Assembly: GCA_964397655.1 (NCBI GenBank)
Contig: CAYNKA010000001.1
Location: forward strand, 682,001 to 746,000
DNA from: CAYNKA01 sp964397655
Lineage (GTDB): Bacteria > Spirochaetota > Spirochaetia > DTKZ01
Direction of reading: 5' to 3'
DNA length: 64,000 bases
How positions within the stretch are numbered: position 1 is the first letter of the stretch; the number at the start of each line of letters is the position of its first letter. Below are positions 17,299-25,951 of the stretch, piece by piece. The notes beneath the pieces are model-generated. The model was not told the DNA's origin, ran no database searches, and saw nothing but the letters and a program-made list of their open reading frames with translations. A program made the position numbers and the translations under genes.

Positions 17299-18590
17299 GA
17301 TCTCCGTTCGAGAAAGGCCCTCGCCCTCTTCGCCCTCGGCAGAAGAAGCCAGGGGCTGGATCTGAGTTCGGAATACCATCTCTCCTCAACAAGATCGGCC
17401 GATTCGGACCCCGATTTGACGCATTTCGCGGACGTTTCCCGCGTGAAGAAATCGATGCGGGTCTCCGGCCTCCGGAGAAAATCCACGTTCACGAGATAGA
17501 TCCCGGTGGTGGAATAGAGACCCGGACCGCTTCGGAAGCAGGTGAAGGAGACGTCCGCCCCGTCGTGAAGGTGCGCGTCGAGCAGCGCGGGCACCGGGAA
17601 GCCGCGGGAACGGGCGGAGACAGGAAGGAAAAAGAGGATTTCCACGCCGCGCTCCCGGAAATGACGAAGCAACGGCGAGGTCTTCATCATGAGCAGGGCC
17701 CCACCGTACCCGGATGCGTAGGTGACGAGTTTTCCGTCCTCTGCGACCATGAGCCTCGAAGCATCGTCGAGGGCCGGAAAGGGCGGCCGATGAGCGAAGA
17801 CGAGGTTTCCGGGATCGAAGTTGAAATACGCGCGATCCTTGAAAAAGGCCTGAAAGGCCGCTCCGTCCTCCTGATCCACGAACAGGTACCAGAGCGGCAG
17901 CCTGCCGGAATCGTAGGAGGATTCCCGGATCGCGGAGGAAAGGTCGGACAGCCTCCCCGCCAGCCTTTCCTTTGGGACCTTCTCCTCGGGCATCAGGGTG
18001 ATCGCCGCGATCCTGCCTTGCCTCAGGGCACGCTCCGCCTCTGAAAACGGTCCCGTGCCTTCGAGCGTCTCCACCGGGAATTTCGGGATCACCGCCCTTT
18101 CATCGATCCTCTCCGCGAGCAGGGCGGAGGCGAGATCGATCATCCTCCGCGGCATTCCGGCGAGGTCGGCCGCGAGCGCCCTTCTCCGCTCCTCCGGAAG
18201 CCCGCGCCAGATCGCGGCGAGATGCTCCTGTCCCTCGGGAAAGACCGTGTGCTCTCCGAGCCGCGAAAGGTCGGCCTTCAACTCCTCGAGGCCGGCGCGG
18301 GCGTCCAGAAGCTCCTTCCTGAGCATGTGGACGAGCGCCTTCTCGCCGGCCGTGCGGGAATCCGAGGACTCGTCGAGGACAGCGATCTTGGCGCCCTCAA
18401 GCGTGTAGCGCCGCTCCTGGACGAGGAACTTCAGCCTGCAGAGCAGGTTGATCTCGCGGTCGCCGTACACCTTCCGTCCACCGACGTTCTTGGCCGGCGT
18501 GAGGAAGGGGATCTCCTGTTCCCAGTAGCGGAGTACGTGCGGGCGGATTCCGAGAAGATCGCAGACTTCGCCGATCCCGAGCCGCCGCAT
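17295..18590 (-). CDS. MerR-type regulator fused to a degenerate UDP-sugar pyrophosphorylase domain
   Basis: Two-part protein of 431 residues. Residues 4-70 are a MerR winged helix (IGEVCDLLGIRPHVLRYWEQE, then GGRKVYGDREINLLCRLKFLV). Residues 80-112 look like the dimer coiled coil. From about 120 to 375 the order of motifs follows eukaryote-type UDP-N-acetylglucosamine/UDP-glucose pyrophosphorylases: LPEERRRALAADLAGM, LPLWYLFVDQEDGAAFQAFF, NLVFAHRPPFPALDD, a YGG where the DGxGG loop belongs, FRERGVEILFFL, and LHDGADVSF. The catalytic GGxGTRLG loop is absent: at about 192-208 the sequence reads GRIAAITLMPEEKVPKE. I infer a ligand-sensing pseudo-enzyme domain. It overlaps der by one base (TGATG) and the next gene by four. 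Confidence 0.8.
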   Translation of the reverse strand: MRRLGIGEVCDLLGIRPHVLRYWEQEIPFLTPAKNVGGRKVYGDREINLLCRLKFLVQERRYTLEGAKIAVLDESSDSRTAGEKALVHMLRKELLDARAGLEELKADLSRLGEHTVFPEGQEHLAAIWRGLPEERRRALAADLAGMPRRMIDLASALLAERIDERAVIPKFPVETLEGTGPFSEAERALRQGRIAAITLMPEEKVPKERLAGRLSDLSSAIRESSYDSGRLPLWYLFVDQEDGAAFQAFFKDRAYFNFDPGNLVFAHRPPFPALDDASRLMVAEDGKLVTYASGYGGALLMMKTSPLLRHFRERGVEILFFLPVSARSRGFPVPALLDAHLHDGADVSFTCFRSGPGLYSTTGIYLVNVDFLRRPETRIDFFTRETSAKCVKSGSESADLVEERWYSELRSSPWLLLPRAKRARAFLERRS

Positions 18591-19939
18591 CAGCCTTTGT
18601 CCTTCACCTCGAGGTCAATGGGGACGTCCGGAAAATCGAAGTCCTTGCGGATCTTGTTCTTCAGATAGCCGACGTAAAAGTCGGGAAAGTCTTTCGCGCG
18701 GTTCATGAAGAGGACGAACCTGACCGGATTGACGCGGACCTGAGTCATGAACCTGAGCTTGAAGCGCCTCCTGCCGTCGAGGGGAGGAGGATTCTCGTTC
18801 ACCCACTGCTCGAGCCTGCGGTTGAGGAGGCCCGTCTCGATCCTCTTGTCGAGCTGAGCCTTGATCCTGAAGGTGGTTTTGAGGAGGGAGTCCAGGTTCC
18901 ATCCTGTCTTCGCCGAAACCGCCACCACCGGGGCGAAATCGAGAACCGGGAAGAGGAAGCGGAGTCTGTCCTCGGTTTCCGCGAATTTCTTCTTCCCCCC
19001 CTCCATGAGGTCCCATTTGTTGAGCACCAGCACGACCCCCCTGCCCTTCTTCACGATCTGCGCGGCGATCTTCTTGTCCTGCTCGGCGAGCCCCTCCAGG
19101 GAATCGATGAGGAGGAACACGACGTCAGCCTCCTCGACGCTGGCTATGGCGCGGTTCACGGAATAATACTCGACGTCTTCCTTCACCTTCGTCTTGCGCC
19201 TGATTCCCGCGGTGTCGAGGATGCGCACCCTCCTACCGCGGTGGACGAAGGTCCCCTCGATCACGTCCCTCGTCGTGCCGGGGACGTCGGAGACGATGGA
19301 GCGGTCCTCGCCGAGGAGGCTGTTCACGAGCGTCGACTTGCCGGTATTCGGCTTTCCGAGGATGGCGACCGTGAGATCGGGCGCCGGGAGCTCGTCCATG
19401 ACCGCCGGATACCGGGAAAAATCGATCCGGTCGAATATGGCTTCCTCGAGTTCCTCACAGTTCCTGCCGTGGGCGGCCGAGACGGCGACGACCTCGGAGA
19501 AACCGTAGCCCCAAAATTCGCCGAGAAGGTCGTCGCGCAGCTCGGTGTCCACCTTGTTCACGGCGAGGATCACCTTGCCCGCGTAAGGCCGGAGCGACTG
19601 GAATACCTCCTCGTCCTCCCCGGTCACCTCGGATACTTCGGTCAGAAGCACGATGCAGTCCGCCCGCTCGAACGTGGCGACGCTCCGCCTCGTGACCTCT
19701 CGGTCGAAGCCGGACGCTCCGAGACGTATGCCCCCCGTATCGACGAGGAGGACCTTTCGTCCCTCCCGTTCCCAGACCTCGGTCACCGGGTCCCGGGTGA
19801 CGCCCGGCGTGGGATCGGTGATGGCCTTCCGTTTTCTGACGAGGCGGTTGAAGAGCGTGGATTTTCCGACGTTCGGCCGCCCGACGAGGGCGACCAGGGG
19901 GAGCACCGGGGCTTCCTTGGTTTCAGTAGCTGACGACAT
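18590..19939 (-). CDS. der: Ribosome assembly GTPase Der (EngA)
   Basis: Essential double GTPase for 50S subunit maturation. It has 449 residues from the chosen ATG at 19939, which has GGAG 9 bases upstream and lies 17 bases inside the end of ptsI. The next upstream ATG (19981) would overlap more and adds 14 uncharacteristic residues. Two G domains are visible: GRPNVGKSTLFNRLV with DTGGIRLG and NKVD, then GKPNTGKSTLVNSLL with DTAGIRRK and NKWD. The KH-like C-terminal domain follows. All nucleotide-binding motifs are intact. Confidence 0.96.
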   Translation of the reverse strand: MSSATETKEAPVLPLVALVGRPNVGKSTLFNRLVRKRKAITDPTPGVTRDPVTEVWEREGRKVLLVDTGGIRLGASGFDREVTRRSVATFERADCIVLLTEVSEVTGEDEEVFQSLRPYAGKVILAVNKVDTELRDDLLGEFWGYGFSEVVAVSAAHGRNCEELEEAIFDRIDFSRYPAVMDELPAPDLTVAILGKPNTGKSTLVNSLLGEDRSIVSDVPGTTRDVIEGTFVHRGRRVRILDTAGIRRKTKVKEDVEYYSVNRAIASVEEADVVFLLIDSLEGLAEQDKKIAAQIVKKGRGVVLVLNKWDLMEGGKKKFAETEDRLRFLFPVLDFAPVVAVSAKTGWNLDSLLKTTFRIKAQLDKRIETGLLNRRLEQWVNENPPPLDGRRRFKLRFMTQVRVNPVRFVLFMNRAKDFPDFYVGYLKNKIRKDFDFPDVPIDLEVKDKG

Positions 19940-21665
19940 CGAAACGTTTCTCCATGAGTTGCCGCACGAAGCCGTCGACATCTTTCCCCGCTCTCATTTC
20001 CATGACGTCTCCCACGATCTCCTCGGCCTCGGCCATGGAGACAGACCGGATGATCTTCTTGACCTCCGGAATGGAGGAAGGAGTCATGCTGAATTCGTCC
20101 AGTCCGAGCCCCAGAAGGATGACGGTGGCCAAAGGATCGCCCGCCATCTCTCCGCACATCCCCACCGGCAGACCAACGGCATGGGCGTTGTCGATGGTCA
20201 TCTTGATCAAGCGGAGCACCGCGGGATGAAAGGGCTCGTAGAGATAAGCGGTCTTGGGATTGCCGCGGTCGACCGCAACCGAGTATTGAATGAGATCGTT
20301 CGTCCCGATCGAGAAGAAATCGACTTTTTTCGCGAGAATGTCCGAAGTCATGGCCGCGGAGGGAATCTCGATCATGCAGCCCACCGACACGTTCTCGTCG
20401 AACTTCACCTTCGCGCGTTTCAGGTCCTGTTTCACTTCCTCGACGATCTCCAGCGCGGCGGAGAGTTCTTCCACTCCCGATATCATCGGGAACATGATCT
20501 TGAGCTTTCCCTGGACCGAGGCCCGGAGCATGGCCCGAAGCTGAGTCTTGAACACCTGCACTCGCGAAAGGCAGAAACGGATGGCCCGCCATCCGAGGAG
20601 GGGGTTCTTCTCTGCCGAGTCCACGAGATCGGGGATGATCTTGTCTCCCCCGAGGTCCAGGGTGCGGATGGTGACGGTCTTGCCGGTCATTGCCCTGAGG
20701 ACCCTGCCGTAGGCCTCGTGCTGAAGATCCTCGGTCGGCAGCCTGCCGGGGTGGAGGAAGAGGAACTCCGACCGATACAGCCCGATGCCTTCGGCGCCGT
20801 AGGCCTTGAGCGCGTCCACCTCCTCCGGCACCTCGATGTTCCCCAGAAGGTTGATGAGTTTTCCGTCCCTCGTCTCGGCCGGCAGGTCGCCCATGCCCAT
20901 GAGGTTGACTTCGCGCTGGTTCCAGAGGGCCTGGGACGTCTCGTACCGGGCCTTCGTTTCGGCGTCGGGCGCGATCACCACGACACCCTTGTTGCCGTCG
21001 ATGAAGATCTCGTCGCCGTTTCTCACGTGCTTCGTAAGATCAGCCACGCCGAGGACGGCCGGTATCTCGAAGGCCCGGGCGAGGATCGCGGTATGGGAAG
21101 TCCTTCCCCCTTCCTCCATCGCGATGCCCTTCACCATGCGCTGGTTCATTCCGATGGCCTCGGAGGGCATGAGGTCTCTTCCGACGAGGATGATCTCCTC
21201 GTGGATCTCGGCGAGCGAGATCCTCTCCCGGAACATGAGATGGTTGAGCACCCTTTGGGATACGTCGTGAATGTCCGCGCTGCGCTCCTTGAGGTACTGA
21301 TCGTCCACGGAACTGAGCTTCTCGATCAGGGCCTGCATCGCCTGGTGCAGGATCCATTCCACGTTCTTGAGTTTCGCTTTCAGATCCCGCTCGACCGTAC
21401 TCTTGAACTCGGGATCCTGGAGCATGAGGAGGTGCGAATCGAGGAAGTTAATATCGTCCGGCGCCACGTCCGCCGAGGAGTTCTTCTTCAGGTGTTCGAG
21501 TTCGAAGGATGCCTTATCCAGGGCTTCCTGAAAGCGTTCGAGTTCCCCGGCGATTCGCGAGGGTTGGATATCGTATTTCGGGATCATCGGGCTTTCGTCG
21601 ATATACACGAAGGCCTTACCCTTGACGAGGCCCGGAGACGCCGATATGCCTTTCAGCTCGATCAT
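19923..21665 (-). CDS. ptsI: Phosphoenolpyruvate-protein phosphotransferase (PTS Enzyme I)
   Basis: Transfers phosphate from PEP to HPr. The 580 residues have the swivelling domain with GGRTSHTAILAR, where His191 is the phosphorylated histidine, and the PEP-binding barrel with RTLDLGGDK, GWRAIRFCLSR, SIGTNDLIQYSVAVDRGN and the catalytic Cys in GMCGEMAGD. No HPr or EII gene is present nearby. Treponemes often keep Enzyme I and HPr for regulation only, so a regulatory role is likely but not shown here. It is first in the long operon that continues to der. The ATG sits only about 3 bases after the predicted transcription start. Confidence 0.95.
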   Translation of the reverse strand: MIELKGISASPGLVKGKAFVYIDESPMIPKYDIQPSRIAGELERFQEALDKASFELEHLKKNSSADVAPDDINFLDSHLLMLQDPEFKSTVERDLKAKLKNVEWILHQAMQALIEKLSSVDDQYLKERSADIHDVSQRVLNHLMFRERISLAEIHEEIILVGRDLMPSEAIGMNQRMVKGIAMEEGGRTSHTAILARAFEIPAVLGVADLTKHVRNGDEIFIDGNKGVVVIAPDAETKARYETSQALWNQREVNLMGMGDLPAETRDGKLINLLGNIEVPEEVDALKAYGAEGIGLYRSEFLFLHPGRLPTEDLQHEAYGRVLRAMTGKTVTIRTLDLGGDKIIPDLVDSAEKNPLLGWRAIRFCLSRVQVFKTQLRAMLRASVQGKLKIMFPMISGVEELSAALEIVEEVKQDLKRAKVKFDENVSVGCMIEIPSAAMTSDILAKKVDFFSIGTNDLIQYSVAVDRGNPKTAYLYEPFHPAVLRLIKMTIDNAHAVGLPVGMCGEMAGDPLATVILLGLGLDEFSMTPSSIPEVKKIIRSVSMAEAEEIVGDVMEMRAGKDVDGFVRQLMEKRFDVVSY

Positions 21666-21674
21666 GGCATTCCT

Positions 21675-21704
21675 ACTATACGATCATTTTCCACTCACTG
21701 TCAA
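21675..21704 (-). promoter_or_regulatory. ptsI promoter placed against the start codon
   Basis: On the minus strand, a perfect TTGACA (21704-21699), an 18-base spacer and TATAGT (21680-21675) precede the ptsI ATG (21665-21663) by only 9 bases. Transcription starting about 7 bases after the -10 box would begin 2-4 bases before the ATG, giving a nearly leaderless message. An AGGA at 21674-21671 would lie upstream of that start and be lost from the RNA. Confidence 0.65.
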
Positions 21705-21762
21705 ATAAGGAATGACGGGAATACGTCACGATCCTTCTCATTTCTTTGCCGAACAAACAAAT

Positions 21763-21783
21763 GCCGCCGAAACTCGAGGCGGC
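21763..21783. promoter_or_regulatory. Hairpin in the leader region before the GerMN gene
   Basis: GCCGCC and GGCGGC pair over a 9-base loop in the divergent gap between ptsI and the GerMN gene, about 86 bases before the latter's start. No T run follows. It could be a leader structure of the plus-strand gene or a chance GC-rich repeat. Confidence 0.3.
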
Positions 21784-21869
21784 GTCCGACGAACCCTCCT
21801 TCGCCGTTCCCGACCGTCCTTTCTCAACCTAGGCGCCGTTTCATCCGATACCTTAGGTGGTAACCGGCC

Positions 21870-22715
21870 ATGGCAAAGAAACAAAAACCCACCTTCGGCG
21901 TCCCGTTCTGGATCGGACTGATCCTGCTCGCCGCCGTCCTCTATATCGCGTACAGAATCGATTTCCAGACGCTCATCGCGAAATCCGGCGTGACGGAAAC
22001 CGTCAAGAAAAACTTCGGAGGCGATTACCGATCCTCGCCGGGCGGTAATCCCCCGGAACCCCCTCCGGGTCCGCGGAAGGATGAACCGTCCCAGCCCAAG
22101 GAGATCGGGGCTCCGAAGCCGCCCAGGGAATCCCAACCCGCCGAAACGAAAAAAACCGACGAGGTCAAGGAGACGGTTCCGGCTCCCTCGGCGCCGAAAA
22201 AGGAACGCGAAGAGCCCGCCTCCCGGCCCCAGACCGTTGAAAAACCCCGCCCCCAACCCAAACCGATAGCGAAGCCCCAGGACGAGGCTCCGAAATACCG
22301 CGACGCGAGGCTCTACTTCGTGCGCCTGGGCGATGACGGAAGCATACAGTACGTTCCGGTCGTGCGGAAGGTGCTCGCGGTGACGAGCCCGCTCACCGAC
22401 CTCATGGACGAGCTCCTCGCAGGTCCCCGACCGGACGAGAAGAAGAAAGGCCTCGTCTCGCTCGTCCCGGCCGGAACGAAGCTCCTGTCCGCGGTCGTGA
22501 AGGACGACACGGCCTATCTCAATTTCAACGAGGCGTTCAGGTTCAACGGCTACGGAAAGGAAGGGCTCACCGGCCAGGTAAGGCAGCTCGTCCTTTCCGT
22601 CACGGAGATCGGCCAGGTGAAGAAGGTGCAGATCCTCATCGACGGAGAGGTTCTCGACTATCTCAGTCCCGAGGGGGGCTTCATCGGAAAGCCTCTCGGC
22701 CGGGATTCGTTCTAG
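21870..22715 (+). CDS. Membrane-anchored GerMN-domain protein
   Basis: The 281 residues have one N-terminal membrane helix (about 11-28, VPFWIGLILLAAVLYIAY), a Pro/Lys/Glu-rich flexible linker (about 50-140), and a C-terminal GerMN domain (about 145-275, RDARLYFVRLGDDGSIQYVPV, then LVPAGTKLLSAVVKDDTAYLNFNEAF and IGQVKKVQILIDGE). GerMN domains occur in germination protein GerM and in envelope proteins; in spirochaetes the role is undefined, probably envelope or cell-wall linked. AGGTGG precedes the ATG by 8 bases. It is transcribed away from ptsI and converges on tlyA, sharing a CTAG with its stop. Confidence 0.85.
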   Translation: MAKKQKPTFGVPFWIGLILLAAVLYIAYRIDFQTLIAKSGVTETVKKNFGGDYRSSPGGNPPEPPPGPRKDEPSQPKEIGAPKPPRESQPAETKKTDEVKETVPAPSAPKKEREEPASRPQTVEKPRPQPKPIAKPQDEAPKYRDARLYFVRLGDDGSIQYVPVVRKVLAVTSPLTDLMDELLAGPRPDEKKKGLVSLVPAGTKLLSAVVKDDTAYLNFNEAFRFNGYGKEGLTGQVRQLVLSVTEIGQVKKVQILIDGEVLDYLSPEGGFIGKPLGRDSF

Positions 22716-23530
22716 GAAGAACCTGTTCCGCCGTCGGTCGGAAAACCGATTCCGTTCCCTCTCACGATAAGTTCAACCGCGGCCATGACCTCGTTCGCGC
22801 CGACGGCCTTCCCCGCCGAAAGAAGAAAGAGGAATTCCCGGTTTCCCGAGGCTCCGCGGATGGGCGATTCCGTGAGTTCCCGCACGACGACTCCCTCCCC
22901 GGCGAACGCCTGCACGAGGCTCTTGAGGATAGCCTCGAGGTCCTCCGTCGAGCGCACGACGCCGTCGAAGGACGGGGGCGGATTTCTCCATTCGAACTGG
23001 GGCTTGACCAGGGCCACGAGCCAGTTTTCCGACGTGAGTTCCAGGATGTGCGTGGCTGCGGTCCTGAGCGACCTGAAGGAAAGGTCGCATACCGCTCCGT
23101 GGGGCTCGGGGTCGAGAGAGTCGAGCCCCATGACATTCGTTCTCTCCTTTGCGAGGACCCGCGGATCGCGGAGCAGGCTCGGATGCAGCTGGTTGGAGCC
23201 CACGTCCACCGCATGGACCAGGGCTGCGCCCCGCCGGAGGAGGCAGTCGGTGAAGCCTCCGGTGGACGCGCCCGCGTCCAGGACCACCTTGCCCCTGACG
23301 TCGATCCCCCAGAGCGAAAGGGCTCGGTCGAGCTTCTCCCCGCCCCGCGATACGAAAGGCCGTTCACGGATCGAAATTTCATCCGTTTCGGAGACCGCGG
23401 TCTTCGGATCCTTACAGCGCTCCCCGGCGACGAAGACCTCGCCGCAGAGAACGAGAGCGAGGAGCCGTTCACGGTCCTGGTCCGGAAAACGAGATCGCAG
23501 AATGTCGATGAGCCTTCTTTTCCGACTCAT
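22712..23530 (-). CDS. tlyA: TlyA-family rRNA 2'-O-methyltransferase (S4 + FtsJ domains)
   Basis: RNA methyltransferase of the TlyA type, which methylates rRNA riboses (and was once described as a haemolysin). The 272 residues carry an S4 RNA-binding domain at about 3-65 (LIDILRSRFPDQDRERLLALVLCGEVFVAG) followed by an RrmJ/FtsJ Rossmann domain with the SAM loop VVLDAGASTGGFTDCLL and later DLSFRSL and LVKPQFEW, which hold the catalytic Asp and Lys. Its stop codon lies in the same CTAG as the stop of the convergent GerMN gene. It follows ymdB by 9 bases. Confidence 0.93.
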   Translation of the reverse strand: MSRKRRLIDILRSRFPDQDRERLLALVLCGEVFVAGERCKDPKTAVSETDEISIRERPFVSRGGEKLDRALSLWGIDVRGKVVLDAGASTGGFTDCLLRRGAALVHAVDVGSNQLHPSLLRDPRVLAKERTNVMGLDSLDPEPHGAVCDLSFRSLRTAATHILELTSENWLVALVKPQFEWRNPPPSFDGVVRSTEDLEAILKSLVQAFAGEGVVVRELTESPIRGASGNREFLFLLSAGKAVGANEVMAAVELIVRGNGIGFPTDGGTGSS

Positions 23531-23539
23531 GAGCCCGCT

Positions 23540-24334
23540 TCAGACGACGGATTCCGAAAGCACCCGTTCGATCGATTTCGCCTTCCCGGTCTCCGCGTCC
23601 ATCTCCACGGCTATGCCTGCGGCGACCGCCGGATTGTCCGAGACCTCCATCTTGAGCGGCATTTGGGTCAGGGACCTCTGGACCGCGATGTCAGGTTTGA
23701 AACCGATGACGCTTTCCGATGCGCCGATCATGCCTATGTCGGTGATGTAGGCGGTTCCCTTGGGCAGGATCCGCTCGTCGGCCGTCTGGATGTGGGTATG
23801 CGTTCCGAAAAGCACGCTCACCTCCCCGTCGAGGTAGAGGCCGAGAGCTTCTTTCTCCTCGGGATCTTCGGCGTGGAAGTCCACGATGACGATCCTGGTT
23901 TCCTGGTGGAGCTTTTTCAGCGCTTCCTTGGCCGCGAGAAAGGGGCAGTTGATGTTGTTCATCCTCACCCTGCCCTGGAGGTTGAGAACCCCGATCTTGA
24001 ATCCTTTCAGGGAGGCCAAGCAGTAGCCGTGGCCCGCCACTCCCTTCGGATAGTTGTAGGGACGGAGGATTCTCTCCTCCGAGTCGAGGAAGGGAAGGAT
24101 TTCCTTCTGCTGCCATACGTGGTTCCCGGTCGTCACGACGTTCACCCCGGACGAGAGGAAGCGCTCGAGCATGTCCGGGCCGATTCCGAACCCCGATGCG
24201 GCGTTTTCGCCGTTCACCACGACGATGTCCGCGTTGTATTTTCTGACGAGTGTCGGAAGGGACAAGAAAAGCGCCCTGCATCCCGCCTGTCCGACGACAT
24301 CTCCGAGGATGAGGGCGTGTATTGAACGAGCCAA
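23540..24334 (-). CDS. YmdB-type metallophosphoesterase
   Basis: Metallophosphodiesterase of the YmdB family (2',3'-cyclic nucleotide phosphodiesterase in Bacillus, acting with RNase Y in RNA control). The 264 residues have the family's metal ligands: LGDVVG at 10-15, VNGENAA, TTGNHVWQ, DFHAED and GTHTHIQTAD, then TDIGMIG. It lies 9 bases after rny, the same rny-ymdB order seen in many Firmicutes and spirochaetes, which supports a shared role in RNA turnover. Confidence 0.92.
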   Translation of the reverse strand: MARSIHALILGDVVGQAGCRALFLSLPTLVRKYNADIVVVNGENAASGFGIGPDMLERFLSSGVNVVTTGNHVWQQKEILPFLDSEERILRPYNYPKGVAGHGYCLASLKGFKIGVLNLQGRVRMNNINCPFLAAKEALKKLHQETRIVIVDFHAEDPEEKEALGLYLDGEVSVLFGTHTHIQTADERILPKGTAYITDIGMIGASESVIGFKPDIAVQRSLTQMPLKMEVSDNPAVAAGIAVEMDAETGKAKSIERVLSESVV

Positions 24335-24343
24335 AGCGCTATC

Positions 24344-25873
24344 CTACCGCGCGTATTCCACGACCCGGGTTTCCCGGATGATGGTGACCTTGATTCTGCC
24401 GGGATAACGGAGTTCGGATTCGATCTTCTTCGCGATGCCCTTCGCGAGATCCTTCGAAACCTCGTCGCTCACCCGCTCGCTGCTCACCATGATGCGCAGC
24501 TCGCGTCCCGCCTGGATCGCATAGGCTTTTTCCACTCCGTCGAAGCTCTCGGCGATCTTCTCCAGGTTTTCGAGCCGCTTGATGTAGGTGTCGAGGGTTT
24601 CCCTTCGCGCGCCGGGTCTGGAGGCCGAAATGGAGTCCGCGATCTGCACGATGACCGCCTCGGGACAGCTGAATTCCACGTCCCCGTGATGCGCGGCGAT
24701 CCCGTTGATGACCCGCGGGTCCTCCCCCATCTTCTTGGCGAGCTCGATGCCGAGTTCCACGTGCGTGGAGTCGCTCTCGCTCTCGATGCCCTTCCCGATG
24801 TCGTGGAGCAGGGCCCCGCGTTTCGCGATCTCCCTGTCCGCGCCCACCTCCGCCGCGATCATGCCCGCCAGGATGGCCACTTCCTTCGAATGAGCCAGCA
24901 CGTTCTGGCCGTAGCTCGTCCGGAAGTGGAGCCTGCCGAGGGCGCGAATGCCGTCGGACGAGAAGTTGTGAAGTCCGAGTTCGAACAGGACCTTCTCGCC
25001 CTCTTCGAAGATCGTCTGGGTGATCTCCTTGGTGATCTTCTGGACCACCTCTTCGATCCTCGCGGGATGTATCCTCCCGTCGGTGATGAGGCGTTCCAGG
25101 GACCGCTTGGCGATCTCCTTCCTCACCGGATCGAAGCACGAGATGACGACGGCTTCCGGCGTGTCGTCGATGATGACGTCCACCCCGGTGAGGGTCTCCA
25201 GGGTACGGATGTTCCGCCCTTCCCTGCCGATGATCCTTCCCTTCATCTCGTCGTTGGGGAGGCTGACCGTGGTCACGGTCACTTCCGAGGTGACGTCCGT
25301 CGCGATCCTCTGGATCGTCGAAATGACGATCTCCCTGGCCTTTTTCTCGGCCGCGACCGTCGTTTCCTGCTCGATCTTGTTGATGATGACCTGAGCGTCG
25401 TGCCGTGCCTCGTTCTCGAGGGTGCTGATGATGAGCCGTTTGGCCTCCTCGGAGCTGAGTCCCGAGACACGTTCCAGCTCTTTCACCCAGCGTTCTTCCT
25501 GCTGGCCGAGCACCTCTTCCTTCTCTGTAAGTATCCTCTCACGGTTCAGGTTGGCCTGGTTCTGCTTGTCGACCTGGGCCAATTTTCTCTCTAGGTTTTC
25601 TTCTTTCTGGAGCAGTCTGCGCTCAAAACGCTGAAGCTCGCCTCTTCTTTCCCGAAGTTCTCTCTCCTGCTGAGTGCGCTCCTTGATGAGCTGGTCCTTG
25701 GTTTCGAGAATCAGCTCCTTCTTTCTGGCCTCAGCCTCCTTTATCGCATCCTGCTTAATTCTTTCGGCCTTCTGCTCCGAAGACGAAAGTTGAAATCTTG
25801 CATACAACCAACGAACAGTCCAACCTAGAACAAAACCAATAAGAGGAAGGATGACTGAAATCACAATCTGCAT
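24344..25873 (-). CDS. rny: Ribonuclease Y
   Basis: Membrane-bound endoribonuclease that starts mRNA decay. The start is the ATG at 25873 (MQIVISVILPLIG): GGAGG lies 8 bases upstream, whereas a GTG at 25888 sits on the ribosome site itself. The 509 residues have an N-terminal membrane helix (1-20), a long charged coiled coil (about 30-190), a KH domain (MKGRIIGREGRNIRTLETLTG), and an HD domain with LLHDIGKG and a later IAAHHGDVEF. It heads the rny-ymdB-tlyA operon and has its own near-perfect promoter set in a palindrome. Confidence 0.96.
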   Translation of the reverse strand: MQIVISVILPLIGFVLGWTVRWLYARFQLSSSEQKAERIKQDAIKEAEARKKELILETKDQLIKERTQQERELRERRGELQRFERRLLQKEENLERKLAQVDKQNQANLNRERILTEKEEVLGQQEERWVKELERVSGLSSEEAKRLIISTLENEARHDAQVIINKIEQETTVAAEKKAREIVISTIQRIATDVTSEVTVTTVSLPNDEMKGRIIGREGRNIRTLETLTGVDVIIDDTPEAVVISCFDPVRKEIAKRSLERLITDGRIHPARIEEVVQKITKEITQTIFEEGEKVLFELGLHNFSSDGIRALGRLHFRTSYGQNVLAHSKEVAILAGMIAAEVGADREIAKRGALLHDIGKGIESESDSTHVELGIELAKKMGEDPRVINGIAAHHGDVEFSCPEAVIVQIADSISASRPGARRETLDTYIKRLENLEKIAESFDGVEKAYAIQAGRELRIMVSSERVSDEVSKDLAKGIAKKIESELRYPGRIKVTIIRETRVVEYAR

Positions 25874-25902
25874 CAGATATCCCTCCACTTTTCGTATTTT
25901 TT

Positions 25903-25926
25903 GTGAATTATAGTGGTATAATTCAC
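25903..25926. repeat. Perfect 24-bp palindrome over the rny promoter
   Basis: GTGAATTATA and TATAATTCAC form perfect 10-base arms around a 4-base centre. Placed over the -10 box and spacer, this is a textbook operator position. A second small palindrome, AGGAAAA-GT-TTTTCCT (25934-25949), lies next to it over the start of the -35 box. Confidence 0.75.
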
Positions 25927-25934
25927 TTTGTCAA
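25907..25934 (-). promoter_or_regulatory. Consensus promoter of the rny operon
   Basis: On the minus strand: perfect TTGACA (25934-25929), a 16-base spacer, and perfect TATAAT (25912-25907), about 34 bases before the rny ATG. It is the best match to the vegetative consensus in the window. Most of the spacer and the whole -10 box lie inside the 24-bp palindrome at 25903-25926. Confidence 0.8.
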
Positions 25935-25951
25935 GGAAAAGTTTTTCCTGA

